From positions 41,047,804-41,111,803 of the forward strand of contig OZ034971.1 of assembly GCA_964030785.1 (NCBI GenBank): DNA of 64,000 nucleotides, in the 5' to 3' direction. Position numbers and translations under genes: made by a program. A model generated the notes under the pieces. The model was given only the letters and a program-made list of their open reading frames with translations, was not told the origin of the DNA and did no database searches. Below are positions 11,581 through 22,728 of the stretch, piece after piece. The stretch is from Siderastrea siderea. Lineage: Eukaryota > Cnidaria > Anthozoa > Scleractinia > Rhizangiidae. Numbering within the stretch: position 1 is the first letter of the stretch; every line of letters begins with the position of its first letter.

Positions 11581-12631
11581 TATATTAGTTGTTACCATAA
11601 ACTTAGCAATGCATAACTGGACATAACTGCAAAAAAAATGAATCTAGTCTGCTTACTGTTATGAATGTAACATTCTGCAAAACACATTTACCTTTAAAAT
11701 TAAATGAAGCAACAGCACGAAAATTCGATTCATATCAATTGTCTTACATCATGCACTTACGGCCTTTTGTTCCGACCTTTTGCACCGTCGTACCTTCGTA
11801 CCGGCCTTTTGTACCATCGTACCGCTTTTCATGATAAAAAGGTGCTAAAAACCGACATAAAAAACCTTTTAAATAAGGTTAAATACTTGTGTCTATCAAT
11901 CAACCGCAATTCATCAGTTTAATACCGCAATCCTCATTCGTCAATTGAAGCTAATACAATGATCACCTGTATTCGGTTAATTACATTTGTTGTCATTATC
12001 AAGGATTCCCGCATGGGCTCCTGACACAAACGTATGCACCCGGTCATTGGATAGGAAATTTGCATTCAATAGATCAGAGATGTTTGACGGCAATAGTCCC
12101 GTCTCATCAAGTTCACCGAGCATGATAAGTGGCTTCGAGAGACGTGGGCGATGGAAAAAAAACTAGTACATTTTTTCGACATTCTGTATAGGGTTTACAA
12201 TTAGTATTTCGAATAGCCTTGATGACTGTTACTACAAATAAATACCGTCACCACTCTTATACTCTTATTATAATCACCACCTTCTTGGCTCAGACAAAAC
12301 AGTTTCATCAAAGGCGCCAGGCGCATTAAATCTCTGTATATAGATCTATCTTTTCAAACGTAAACAACACATTTCCGTAACGCAACGGATGGATTTTTTA
12401 CCCTTTCGGCATAACACGGCCAAGTTAAAGTGGTTTTAAGAAAGTATTCTTTCTAAATCAAAAGCTAAGGCTCAAGAACCATGCAATCAGGGTCCAGTGA
12501 GTCGGCCACTTATATTATATTAACGCATGTCTGGAAATAAATGTCGCCCGGAAACAGGTTAAAAAAAATTTAAAGGAATGCCCTGTTTTTATCAGGATAT
12601 GTTCAGCTTTGAAGCCGCAAATATCGCAGCT
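11581..12631. other. Gene-free stretch downstream of NHL copy A
   Basis: No supported gene. 11760-11823 has short CCTTTTGTACC/CGTACC direct repeats. The 30-40 bp immediately beyond the copy A stop codon (below 12632) resembles the sequence after the copy D stop (GCGGCTTCAAAG versus GTGGCTTCAAAG), so the gene duplication extended past the coding region. Confidence 0.5.
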
Positions 12632-14302
12632 TCATACAACGAGTACTTTGAAGTGGACTTTGTTCCTATAAACTACGGCAATGCGTCCATCAATAGATAC
12701 TGAGATTCCTCGTAAGTAGACTATATCTCCTTCTTCCTCATGCTCAACACTTCGCACAAACTCGCCTTGTTTGGTGTAAATTAAGATTTCCAAGCGGTTT
12801 TGTTTCCCTTGTTCGTCATGTATCCCAGCGACCACAACATGTTCACTTGCTTGGTGAAAAGTAGTCTGGGGATAGTGGAACGATCTTTCTACTTTAAATT
12901 GGCGTAGACGGGTTCCCTTTTTACTGAACGTGTTAACAAAGTACGAGTCACGAGCGTTGGTCGTTACAATGACGCAGCCTTCATTAGCAGCGGCAACAGC
13001 TGAGGTCACTTCAAGTTTTCCTTTTCCAAAGCGGCGAACAAACTTGCCATCAGTCTTGTACATGTCAACCATATGTTGTCCCCCAACCAGCTCCCCACGA
13101 ACCAGCACTTTGTCCTCTTCTGTAACTGCCAATGACGCCCATGTCCACGACCATGACTTGAAACCTTCCTTAAGAGGAATAGTGCTGTTGGGAGTTTTCA
13201 TGTAAACATAAGACTCATCTTTGCCAGCTCCGGGATTCTTTAGTGTAACCAGTACATAGATGTTACTGTTCCTGTCAGTGGCTACGTCGTGGATAAATAC
13301 TTCCGTTCCCGGTATGTCGTCGGTTATAGGACGAAACGGATACAAAAACTTGCCACTGCTGTCATACACCTTTATGTTACCAGGTTTGTTGTCTGCCACA
13401 ATAAAATGTCCTTGCGCGTTTGTCGCGATACCCCACGGATCTTTCAGCCTGTGCTCTTCTTCGCCCTCCTGACCAAATGACCACTGTAAAGAGTAGTGCT
13501 TCATACCAAGCTTGTGTAGTGTTTCAGCCACTTTGGAGTCCAGCAGTGGGTTAACTTTCTCTTCATCAACCTCTATGCAAGGCCACGTCTTGAGGATGTC
13601 TGATACGTCTTTGTTGCCAAAACCGTAACTCGTGATCATGACATCGTACGTGACGCGATTCAAACGACAAACAGATGAAATGATTTCTCTACGTTCGTCT
13701 TTGCTGAACCGACCACGGAGACCTTTCTTGAGCTCCACTGCGAAACAGTTCTGAACCGCTGGCAGAGAATGCAATCTTTCGATGCACATTCTGCAAGACG
13801 TTAATGCCGCCGATGGGTCGTCCACGGCTTCTAGTATTGTCGCCATGATGCGATAGCCCATAGCTGCCACGCGGTCAGAAAGTTTTAAGGCTTCATCACT
13901 GAACGCTTCTGTTGATTTTCTGCGAGCATCCCCTAACCTCGTCTTTGCGATGGAAAGCAGTGTTGTCCCGGATTCGTCTAAGTCAGTAAGTTCTAAGTTC
14001 CTTATCGTGGTAGCGAGAGAAAATGTATTTGCTTCAGAATTTGATGACCGTGAGATTTTCGAGTGAAAAGCATCATAAAAGAGGACAAGTCCTTCCTCTA
14101 AGTACTCAATAGCTGCCAGAAGATCCTTTCTCGCCAGACCATCAAGCTTTGATTTGACATCAGTGATTCCGCGTATGATCATGTCACGAAGCTTTTGGTC
14201 CGTTATGTCGCCTTCCTTGAGCTTTTCAGCCACCGCATCCCGGCCCTTATTGACCAATAAGCCGACAGTCGATTTCAGCGCGCATGTTACAAGTGAAGAC
14301 AT
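12632..14302 (-). CDS. Intronless NHL-propeller protein, copy A
   Basis: 556 residues from the ATG at 14302, the same start used by copies C and D (MSSL). The first half (about 1-275) is predominantly helical: a hydrophobic first helix, a highly conserved KLDGLARKDLLAAI segment around 52-65, and a second conserved block with KGLRGRFSKDERREIIS. From about 280 the sequence becomes NHL-type: LKDPWGIATN..GHFIVAD...NIKVYDSSGKFLYPF is a canonical first repeat, followed by weaker blades to a C-terminal KVLVV. NHL propellers bind protein or RNA partners; no RING, B-box or catalytic domain is present, so TRIM-like ubiquitin ligase activity is not supported. No signal peptide is apparent, so it is probably intracellular. 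It is closest to copy D in the C-terminal half (FSKKG.RLRQFKVERSFHYPQTTFHQ). Molecular role unknown. Confidence 0.85.
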   Translation of the reverse strand: MSSLVTCALKSTVGLLVNKGRDAVAEKLKEGDITDQKLRDMIIRGITDVKSKLDGLARKDLLAAIEYLEEGLVLFYDAFHSKISRSSNSEANTFSLATTIRNLELTDLDESGTTLLSIAKTRLGDARRKSTEAFSDEALKLSDRVAAMGYRIMATILEAVDDPSAALTSCRMCIERLHSLPAVQNCFAVELKKGLRGRFSKDERREIISSVCRLNRVTYDVMITSYGFGNKDVSDILKTWPCIEVDEEKVNPLLDSKVAETLHKLGMKHYSLQWSFGQEGEEEHRLKDPWGIATNAQGHFIVADNKPGNIKVYDSSGKFLYPFRPITDDIPGTEVFIHDVATDRNSNIYVLVTLKNPGAGKDESYVYMKTPNSTIPLKEGFKSWSWTWASLAVTEEDKVLVRGELVGGQHMVDMYKTDGKFVRRFGKGKLEVTSAVAAANEGCVIVTTNARDSYFVNTFSKKGTRLRQFKVERSFHYPQTTFHQASEHVVVAGIHDEQGKQNRLEILIYTKQGEFVRSVEHEEEGDIVYLRGISVSIDGRIAVVYRNKVHFKVLVV

Positions 14303-15171
14303 TGTAGTTATAATGATTCAGGTCCTTTGTGTGAACAATAAATAACCAGAAGTGTAGCATTTGACAATGGGCCGCTGGATGACGTCAAAGACATTTGACC
14401 CCGTTTTGACGTCCACAGTCAAACTGCATACACACTTGACTAGGAACAAGAAGACGCCTGAAGGCGTTTACGCGGGATATGCTAGTGTATGTAAGGACTA
14501 TTTTGAACGGAGTTAAACAGTTGTCGAGTACATGGGTTGGTACGATACGTGAAAGAGAAACGGAGATGTTCAGTATTAGAGTGTAAAGGATATAAACAAG
14601 AATAAGACTAGTGACCCTCTCCACGCAACACCGGCGTTGCGTGACAGAGAAGAGGGGCCACTGGACTAGAAGAAGACATGGTTAGAATGAAGTGAGCGTG
14701 AAGAAATTCAATTACCTTTGAGTGGCGACAAAAAAAAAAAACGATTTTGAACGTAATGTTAACATCATGTTCACAAGAAAAGGTTTTTAACGATTACCGT
14801 AATTTCCGGCCGTTTACCAGCACGCCAGATTACCCGCACCGGTCGATTTTAGCCAAAGGGGGAAAAGAATCAGCAGATTACCGGCGCTGGTGGATAACCC
14901 AACAACAAAAGAAAATGGTGCTAAAAAGTTCGAAAACTCAAATGCAAAACTATGACGTGGGCGTTTCAAACTAGGCATTTTTAAAATTTAACTCGTAACT
15001 CCGTCGTCACTGATCATGACTCGTGGATACACTTATCGCATTAAATTGATCGATGCTTGTAATACTTATTGAGTCACATGTTACCTTTTTATAATCTTGA
15101 GGATCAAAGAAACTTTGTCCATTGTTTTTGTTGAAATAATACTTTGTTAGCGTGCAATTAACCTCGAGAAA
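14303..15171. other. Upstream region of NHL copy A, no further gene seen
   Basis: AT-rich, with a poly-A run near 14729-14740. Short open frames here have no recognisable content. No convincing TATA box was identified for copy A. Confidence 0.4.
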
Positions 15172-15253
15172 CCTCGAGTTGGACATCGAGTTCGAGTTCG
15201 AGTTAGACTTCGAGTTAGACTTCGAGTTGGACTTCGAGTTACACTTCGAGTTG
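15172..15253. repeat. 12-bp tandem repeat, TTCGAGTTRGAC-type
   Basis: About seven diverged 12-bp units. The minus-strand frame through it reads a Ser-Asn-Lys repeat that is only a translation of the microsatellite. The same unit occurs in opposite orientation at 16471-16539. Confidence 0.8.
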
Positions 15254-16470
15254 ATCTTTGAATTGTACTTACTTTCCTTTCTTTCATTTTTTTCATAGAT
15301 CGTCACGCACCGATTCTCGAGGGAGGGTGGGGAGGGGTCAATTATCACAAAAAAATTCTGCACACGGAGAAAAAATAACAATTCGAACACTCCAAAACCC
15401 ACGAGAAATACTTGCTGACTAAGAAGGCGAAAAGAGCTCATTCTCCACCCTCTTCCCTTGCAGAATCAAAATGGACCCCTTAAGGTATCTAGACACATCT
15501 AAAACCTGGAATCTTGATTCTTTTTGTCACGAAATATCTCTTGAAATCACGGAATGCTGAAGATGGTTCCAAGCGCAACATTTGTCATTTATATGGCTAT
15601 AGATCACACTCCGTGATGCGAAACAAAACATCCTGCAACAGAATTAAACATAAGCAGGGTCCGGTTGTAGATAATATTTCAGATCCTTTATTGTCACAAC
15701 TGAAAGGCTGAAATAACCTATCAAGTTCCTAAACGAGCCAAATTCAACGAACCTAATATGCCACAAGCGGCATAGAAACCACATTAATTAGAAGTCGCTT
15801 AATAAGCGATCAGAGGTCAAATTTAACTGAGAATAACAAACAGTGCGAGCCACAAGAATCCACCGGTTATCAGAAAATTGATGAGATATGACCTCGAGAT
15901 CAAAGTCTTAAAAAATGCGACGCCTAAGTTGTAACGGCTCAATTCAGTCACTATATAAAAATCCTCCAAACTAAACCCACCACAAAAACACAAGAAGCAA
16001 AACTGGTCAAACGACCGAGATAAGGCGCAGCGAACAAAGACGTGAAGTAGGCGTCGCGCAGGCCTTCCAACCCCATTTTATATACCGTTCGCTATGAAAT
16101 CGCAACCGATTTAATTTAATTAATTGATTTGGTAGAGACTTGTTGCCCCCTACTCCACTAAAATGTGCTACTTTTATTAGTAATTGTCCGTAGCTTCCGA
16201 CTTGTACATGGTACAAGTTCGAAAACCTTCAACAACCTGAACGAACTGTAGAACTAACTCCTCAAGGAAATAAATAAACGAATTCAAGTTTGACTTAATT
16301 CAAGTTTGACTTGTAAAACTGCAATGCAGTACTTTAAGTGTCCTATTACTGACTTATTAGCTTTCTGTGACTAATTCAAACTGGCAAACTCACGTGGCTT
16401 GCTGCGGGCGCTGACGGTGCCCTGAGCTAAGTGTATACTTTACTTAATTACTTTCTTTTTTAAATGTTCT
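15254..16470. other. Gene-free stretch between the two inverted 12-bp arrays
   Basis: I see no gene or clear repeat. A TATATAAA-like string near 15952 is not followed by recognisable coding sequence. Confidence 0.4.
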
Positions 16471-16539
16471 CAACTCGAAGTCCAACTCGAAGTCTAACTC
16501 GAAGTCCAACTCGAACTCGAACTTGAAGTCCAACTCGAG
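16471..16539. repeat. 12-bp tandem repeat, AACTCGAAGTCC-type (inverted partner)
   Basis: Reverse complement of the 15172-15253 unit, about six units, 1.2 kb away. The two could form one very long inverted repeat through their microsatellite arms. Confidence 0.8.
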
Positions 16540-16630
16540 CATGTACGACTCCCATTGTTTTCGATGTTCATTGAGAATTTAAATAAATGACTTGTAAAAT
16601 TCGGTTCCCAATTTTCTCAAAAAAACAATA

Positions 16631-16970
16631 TCTCAGGATCCACTGGGTCTAAGAAATCGCTTGAAACGGGAAAATACTTCCTAAATCAAGGCAGTCCTTG
16701 CTGTGAATATTTCACTCATGCGTCGAGTATTCTTGTATTATTTTTATCGCTGTCAATGTTTTGTTTACACGCGTGCCGACAATTGTTTTTCATCACGTTC
16801 CACTAATTATGCTTTATTTATCTCAGGTTCTACTGGGTCTAAGAAATCGCTTGAAACGGGAAAATACTCTATAACTTAAGGCTGCGCTTCACTGATGCGT
16901 CGAATATTCTTGTATTGTGTTTTTATCACAGTCTATGTTTACAATTCACAAGTGCCGGATACAGTATGAT
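16631..16970. repeat. Diverged tandem duplication, period about 190 bp
   Basis: CTGGGTCTAAGAAATCGCTT and GAAACGGGAAAATACT occur near 16645 and again near 16835. Downstream ATGCGTCGA.TATTCTTGTATT is also repeated in the same order. Substitutions and small indels separate the copies. No coding role seen. Confidence 0.75.
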
Positions 16971-17989
16971 AACAACTTTGTACTTCTGACTTGCACGTGA
17001 TTCGAAGTGTTACAGCCAATAAAATCGCACAAATTTTTCTGGGACGTGCTTTGAGCCTCGTGCCAAGGGCACGGGAAACGGGGAAGTTAAAAAAACATGT
17101 CCATTTGTCACACAACCGGTGAAAAAATTCCACCGACCGAAACCTTAACGCTGGCTGACTACGTCATCCCGCGTAATTAGTGTTGCGATGGGCTAAGCAG
17201 AGTTCCAATGCAATTTGCCCTCTAGACAACGGCCTCAAGTTTGTCTGACATTGTGCTTCACTAATAATATCCACAATTAAAGTAATTTTGAGCTGCATTG
17301 TGACCAACTCTATAGGAAATTACTGAAACAAAACGTAAGAAAACAAGAAAGCGAACAACAATTAGTTATTATTAGCTTACTAAATTTAGAATGGATAAGA
17401 ACTGAAGCAGATTATAAATGAATGCCAATAGATGGTTTTCACTGTGACGTCAACAAATCCTAAAATCCAAATCGCGAGGTCTTCTGAATTTTTATCTACT
17501 CCTGGTTTGTGCCGTGCTCGCTGGTCATTCCTGAGGGAATGCCACTTACAGAGTGCCACAAAAGCTATAAATATTCCGAAGGAGGTCAGTACGAGAGTCT
17601 ACAAGATTTAATTTCTTTGTTTTTGTTATTGTTTCTGTGCTTTTTTGGGTCGTTTTATTTAGGTGTTGAATTTCAATCCTGTCCCTGGGCCAATATGGCA
17701 TGGTATTGAGTTACAAATAAAATAATTTAACTAAACTGAAGATAAACTCTATCCCAACAAAACATGCAACTCTTTTCATGTAACATTTGTAATTAATTTG
17801 CATGACATTTTTTGCCTTCTAAGGTTTTAGCTAAAATTAACTTTAAACAACACTAGTCAGGTTGGGACCAATTTTGTACAATCACCCTAGGATCAATTCT
17901 TGATCTTAACACTGTTTCCCGTTTATTCGGTACCGTTTCACTTTTGTATTGTATAGTAATTCAGGTTTCTTATTTCATATTTCGTTGGG
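16971..17989. other. Gene-free stretch
   Basis: No supported gene or strong repeat. Short frames at 16939-17133 (minus) and 17509-17709 (plus) have no recognisable domain; the latter has a hydrophobic stretch but no other support. Confidence 0.4.
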
Positions 17990-18180
17990 AAGCCTATTTT
18001 TTGGAGGTGTTCTGAGTTTTTTAGGAGAGTTTCACTGTTCCGGGTTTTTTTGGGAGGTGTTCCTGGTTTTCCTGGAGGTGTTCCGGCTTTTCTTGTGCTT
18101 GTTCCGGGTTTTCTTGTAGCTGTTTCCGGATTTTTGGGTGTTCCGGTGTTCTGTGTTCCGGTGTTCCTGGAAGTACTACA
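17990..18180. repeat. Degenerate minisatellite, GGTGTTCCGG/TTTTCTTG units
   Basis: A roughly 12-30 bp unit rich in GTTCCGG and TTTTCYTG repeats about ten times. The minus-strand frame over it (18297-17938) reads a Pro-Gly-Thr-Lys repeat that reflects the minisatellite, so I do not call a protein. Confidence 0.7.
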
Positions 18181-18482
18181 TGCCAGTTGAAGATGACCTA
18201 ACAATAAATATTTCCACAAGTTTCCAGTCCCGCAGCGTCTTTCGTTTTGAAAATACAGCATTTTGAATTTCCAAATTTTCACATTGCGTGACACCAAGAT
18301 AGTGGCCGCAACAAAGCCGTCTGTTTAAAAAAAAGAGGTCTGTTGATTAGATTTTCAGCAGTTTGAACATTACAAGTATTAGGAGATGTGTTAATGCGCC
18401 TGTATAATAACTAGCTCACGAGCAAAAAAAAAAGCACTTTCATCGCAAAAGTGAATACCAGATGTTTTTGTTGATTTCCGGC

Positions 18483-18521
18483 CGCCATATTGGTGTACCT
18501 CCGATGTACACCAATATGGCG
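18483..18521. repeat. Perfect 16-bp hairpin
   Basis: CGCCATATTGGTGTAC (18483-18498) is followed after 7 bases by its exact complement (18506-18521). No T-run or coding context suggests a terminator; it is more likely a MITE relic or terminus. Confidence 0.7.
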
Positions 18522-19061
18522 TCTCAATGCAAAGCTCTAGAAAGTTGCGTGAAACGTTTGAGCAAATAACTCAGAAACGGTGTACCACACAGACCTGAGA
18601 CTTGGAGAAGTTGTTCATGTATTAGTTTTGTTAATATCATTTCATTTCCTTGGCTTCTTTCATTGAACGGTTTCAAATTTACTTTTTTATGGCGTGACAG
18701 TGAAAAAGATGCATTAGTGATAACCCGATAATAACCTACATAAAAGAATTCTATCACCAAGAAACGCCTCGAGCAACAAGACAGAGTCTACAACATTTCC
18801 AATCGATAGCACAAACTCCAGCGCAGTGGTGTCTAGTAGCCTGATTGAATTCGATTATGTAAACAAATAAATTAATTACACCTGACTCCATTCAATCGAA
18901 TAGAGGCATTTTCTTAGCGTCGACTGCGCGATGCCAGTATACGTATCGGAACAAAATACACTGTACCATATCCAGAACCCGTTATAATAATCAGTGCAGA
19001 TGCCCAACTAGAAATCTGCTAGGCGACAAAGGGAATAAATGTCATCACGAGCAATACAAGC
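18522..19061. other. Gene-free stretch
   Basis: No supported feature. The sequence just right of the hairpin (GTTGCGTGAAACGTTTGAGC and onward) looks like repeat-derived DNA but has no second copy in the window. Confidence 0.3.
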
Positions 19062-19275
19062 AGAGTCACACCCCACTGTCGTATAAGGGGGAGGGGGGTT
19101 GATGGAACCCCTTTCCTGAGTTTTTGTTGTGTTGCAATATTCCGGAAAAAAATATTTTTGATAGATAGCCAGTGGTGTGCTCTAAGAGATAAAGGAGTAC
19201 GATAATATGGGTTGTGGCGCTGCTGAGGGGTCCGTGACTTCGTCCAAGGTGCATGCACAGCGGAAAATGAAAATT
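19062..19275. repeat. Dispersed repeat, copy 1 (pair with 36547-36900)
   Basis: Shares AGTCACAC, a G-rich GGGGGAGGGGGGTTGATGGAA-like core, CAGTG.TGCTCTA and G..GCGCTGCTG.GG.CC.GTGAC.TC.TCCAAG in the same order with 36547-36900. The copies are diverged and differ in internal length. Confidence 0.6.
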
Positions 19276-19315
19276 ATCGATGCTAGTCATACGGCTAGAA
19301 AATGACATAATTAGC

Positions 19316-19990
19316 GTGTGCTCCTTTGAAAGGATCTGGATCAAGATTTCTGATCGAAAGGAACGAGGGTTCAGTATTGAGGATCAGTTACCATGACAGT
19401 GGGTACGAAAAAGCGTTAGAAACAACCCATATGGAAAGCAAGAGAAGACTTGCAATTGAAAAGTCACTACAAGACAACAAAACCCAGCTATAAACACCGA
19501 ACAGCGCTTTGAGCCAAAGTATAAACAATTAGAGGTGTACACGCTCCATCGTGGAGGCTCGATCCATACACCACTGCTCAAAGAGAGTCGTTGGGAATTT
19601 ATGGCAAACTCGTGGTAAAACAAAAAGTTTTTGTACAAAACTATTTTGTACTTCGCTGCAATTTCGTCCATTTACTGATGAATTTTAATCGATGCGAAAC
19701 ATCGAAACAGGGCTACGAATGTTGCCAGGTCCAAGCTGGAAATGCAAACGAAATGCATCATTGACAGCGAAAACTGATGTGCACAACGTTTAATTTCGGA
19801 TTTATCCTAAGGAACTGCGCTTGATCATGATCATGAATCCTATGATTCATTTTCGGATCGCTCAGATCAATGCATGATATGAAGAATCATTGTCCAGAGT
19901 GGAATCGATAGACCACTGAGCTACGGATTCGCTAGAACGAGCGCTAGGGATCAGAAATCGTGATCAAGATCCTCCTAAAGGAACACAGCC
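19316..19990. mobile_element. TIR element (about 670 bp) with a tRNA-like A-box inside
   Basis: The left end TGTGCTCCTTTGAAAGGATC..GATCAAGATTTCTGATC (19316-19356) pairs with the right end GATCAGAAATC.TGATCAAGATCCTCCTAAAGGAACACA (19949-19985). On the minus strand near 19930 the string TAGCTCAGTGGT resembles a tRNA/SINE A-box, but I do not find a matching B-box. No protein is encoded. A clean target duplication was not seen. Confidence 0.5.
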
Positions 19991-20012
19991 TTAAACACAC
20001 TGCTGTTTTTTG

Positions 20013-20729
20013 TCGACATTTCTTTTTTCACGGTTAAAAACGTGAAAAACATCCCAGGGTTAATCCTATTATGTTATAGCGTCAAAGGCTATTTCAAATC
20101 AAATCCAGATTTCAACTGAACCAGATGATGAGTGGTACAATTAAACACTGTTCACTTTTAAGGCAAAATAATTATTAGACAAATTCTGATGTAATGAGGA
20201 TTTTCCTCATTTTCTCACAAATTCATTATATTTAACAAGGTTTCTTTTGTAACGAACTCCCGTTATAATGAAAACATTGTTCGCTTTCTCAGTTCCTTGA
20301 TACTTCTTCATAGTTGGGTTGACTGACTGCTAGTAAGATAGGTTTTTGTCTAAATTCCAATAGACATTTCTTTTTTCGCGGTCGACATTTCTTTTTTCAC
20401 GGTTAAAAACGTGAAAAACATCCCAGGGTTAATCCTATTATGTTATAGCGTCAAAGGCTATTTCAAATCAAATCCAGATTTCAACTGAACCAGATGATGA
20501 GTGGTACAATTAAACACTGTTTACTTTTAAGGCAAAATAATTATTAGACAAATTCTGATGTAAAGAGGATTTTCCTCATTTTCTCACAAATTCATTATAT
20601 TTAACAAGGTTTCTTTTGTAACGAACTCCCGTTATAATGAAAACATTGTTCGCTTTCTCAGTTCCTTGATACTTCTGCATAGTTGGGTTGACTGACTGCT
20701 AGTAAGATAGGTTTTTGTCCAAATTCCAA
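20013..20729. repeat. Recent tandem duplication, period about 369 bp
   Basis: 20013-20381 and 20382-20729 are nearly identical; I can count only about four substitutions over roughly 345 aligned bases (for example GTTCACTTT versus GTTTACTTT, and TAATGAGGA versus TAAAGAGGA). No gene lies within. The duplication could also be an assembly artefact of two haplotypes, but head-to-tail adjacency favours a real tandem duplication. Confidence 0.9.
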
Positions 20730-21060
20730 TATGTTCGCCCAGCCGACAAACTGTTGATGAAAATGGCAGCAATATTGTCGAAGGAACTTTTTAAGGGGGT
20801 GACTAGCTTGCTCACTTCATCAAAAGATAGTCTCGATGCTTCGTAGCAACAGACAACAGTTTTTCTTTGGTTTATCCTCTATTTTCTTCCTCAATATCTT
20901 CACAGAACAGCTCAGTTTAACAGAACACAGAATTTTATTTCGCACGCTGCTTTTATGTTGGCTGGAGGATGATTGACATTTTGTTGTCAAACGCTCGTCA
21001 ATTGCTAATGAATGGTAACGTAATCCCGCATGTGATTGGTTAACGAAGGAATTCGCAACC

Positions 21061-21600
21061 TCACTCACAGCCATTTTCATGAAACTGAAAAGTTCAAAAG
21101 TCACATAAAATATCTTATAATAGTACGTATAATAAGGGCAAAAATAGGTGTAGACTGATACTGATACAGACCAAAAAGATGTGGTCTTTAATCCCTTCGC
21201 TCTAAAGTAGGGTACTTTTAATCAGGAAAAAAGGAAAAATCATGCATTTTTTCCCTGGAATGTGTTTGAAAGGGTTTTGACTACCACCCCACCACAAATG
21301 CCGAGGATGCTCACCCTTCCCATCCCCTTCCTCCCTGGTTCCGTTTTCCTCCGCCGGTGCTACATGTTGTGTGGCTCGCGATCGGCGCCCAAGGTTAGTT
21401 GTGCTTAACAGAAGCATGACTTGCTTTAATATATCATGCCATTGCCTTGCCCAAATGAGTTAACAAATACGTTTTAAAAGTTGGTTGGTCAGTGTCTTGC
21501 TTTGATTCAGCTATTAAATTCGAATGCTGAAACCAAGTTAAGCTACAGCCGTCCTACAATCGAGTCATCTTGGTAAGGCTGTGGCACGGCGTTGGAAACT
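21061..21600. repeat. Segmental duplication, copy 1 (uninterrupted)
   Basis: Contains in order a CTCACAGCCATTTTCATGAA block, an AAGATGTGGTCTTTAATCCC block and a TCATGCCATTGCC block ending near 21600. All three blocks recur in the same order in 22729-25085 but separated by two inserts, so this copy shows the uninterrupted arrangement. No coding sequence is supported. Confidence 0.85.
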
Positions 21601-22728
21601 GAGCCTCATTCGCTTAATTACAAGAATCTTGGCTACTAATGGATACTAAAAAACTGAAAACCTTTGGTATCTTTCGGTCGTGGCACCTCGTTTACTTGTT
21701 TGTTCTGCAGGTGATCAATTATACACCTTTCAAAATGACTTTAAAATACCAAAACACCAGAAACGCAAAATAATACACCGGTTTCTATATAATTTTTTTG
21801 ACAAGAACCATGCATCTCCCTAAAACTGATTGCATTTCCTTCGCTATGGTAGTACAACAGGTGCAGGCGCTGTTGGTCAATTCGTTTGTTTTGGTTGTCG
21901 ATTGACAATGGTCAGGCAAGAGCCCTTTACAGTAGTGGAATTTCTTCTTAATGACTCCTGCTATCTCGATCAGCTGGGAAAAGAAAACTGAAAACGAAAC
22001 AAAACACTATTCGAGATAACGGGAGTTTGGGATAGCGAGTGTAAAATAAATGCGCAAAATTATTACCCTTAATCAGACCGGGCTTTTTTTGGTTGTATTT
22101 TTGGGACTGGGAGGGGGGTTTAATTTGGCGAATAATTATTAAAGCTATGATAACGACACTTAAAGGGCAGACAGTACATCCAAAAGTGTTTCCTTTGAGG
22201 CCCGCAATATGAACTGGGGACGTCATATGACGTAAGCCTGACAATGTAATGTTCTCAAATGGCAGCCATTTTGAATCCACCACCTTTGATTTCTCAATTT
22301 TTCCGAAAACTCAGGAAAAAGACCAAAATTGACCAAACAGGAGAAGGTTTATGTTGATCACTATTTCAGACGTCAGAGTAAGGTACTAACAAGTGAATCT
22401 TTGTGATACTCAACATTTCATCACGATAAAATATCACTTAACTAAATAATCATAAAATAAACAAGTAAGAATATTCCACTGATTATAAACATAAATCAAA
22501 TCTAAGTAAATCTAAGTTGAGACTTTTGTTGCTTGCATTTTTATTGTTTAACAATATTGATATGAATGGCTTTGTTCTGTCACATCGTGTCCGTACTTTA
22601 TTAGAGAGCTTCAGTCGGTATATGCGCAGTGGAACCTACCTTACCTTTCCTAGATTTCACTGTCCATACGCTAATCGCGCTCTCTAGTAAGTACGGACTT
22701 AGCTAAACTATACATATTAGGAAAACAA
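21601..22728. other. Gene-free spacer between the duplicated blocks
   Basis: No gene or clear repeat recognised. A minus-strand frame of 111 residues (22283-21948) has no recognisable motif. Confidence 0.35.

Noticed and set aside
12930..13480. Plus-strand frames over NHL copy A (and similar antisense frames over copies C and D)
   Set aside because: They are shadows of conserved coding sequence on the opposite strand with no independent support.
15007..15441. 144-residue minus-strand frame with Ser-Asn-Lys repeats
   Set aside because: The repeat is a direct translation of the 12-bp microsatellite; the flanks have no recognisable sequence.
17938..18297. 119-residue Pro/Gly/Thr-rich minus-strand frame
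   Set aside because: It reads through a degenerate minisatellite and has no signal peptide or collagen-like regularity.
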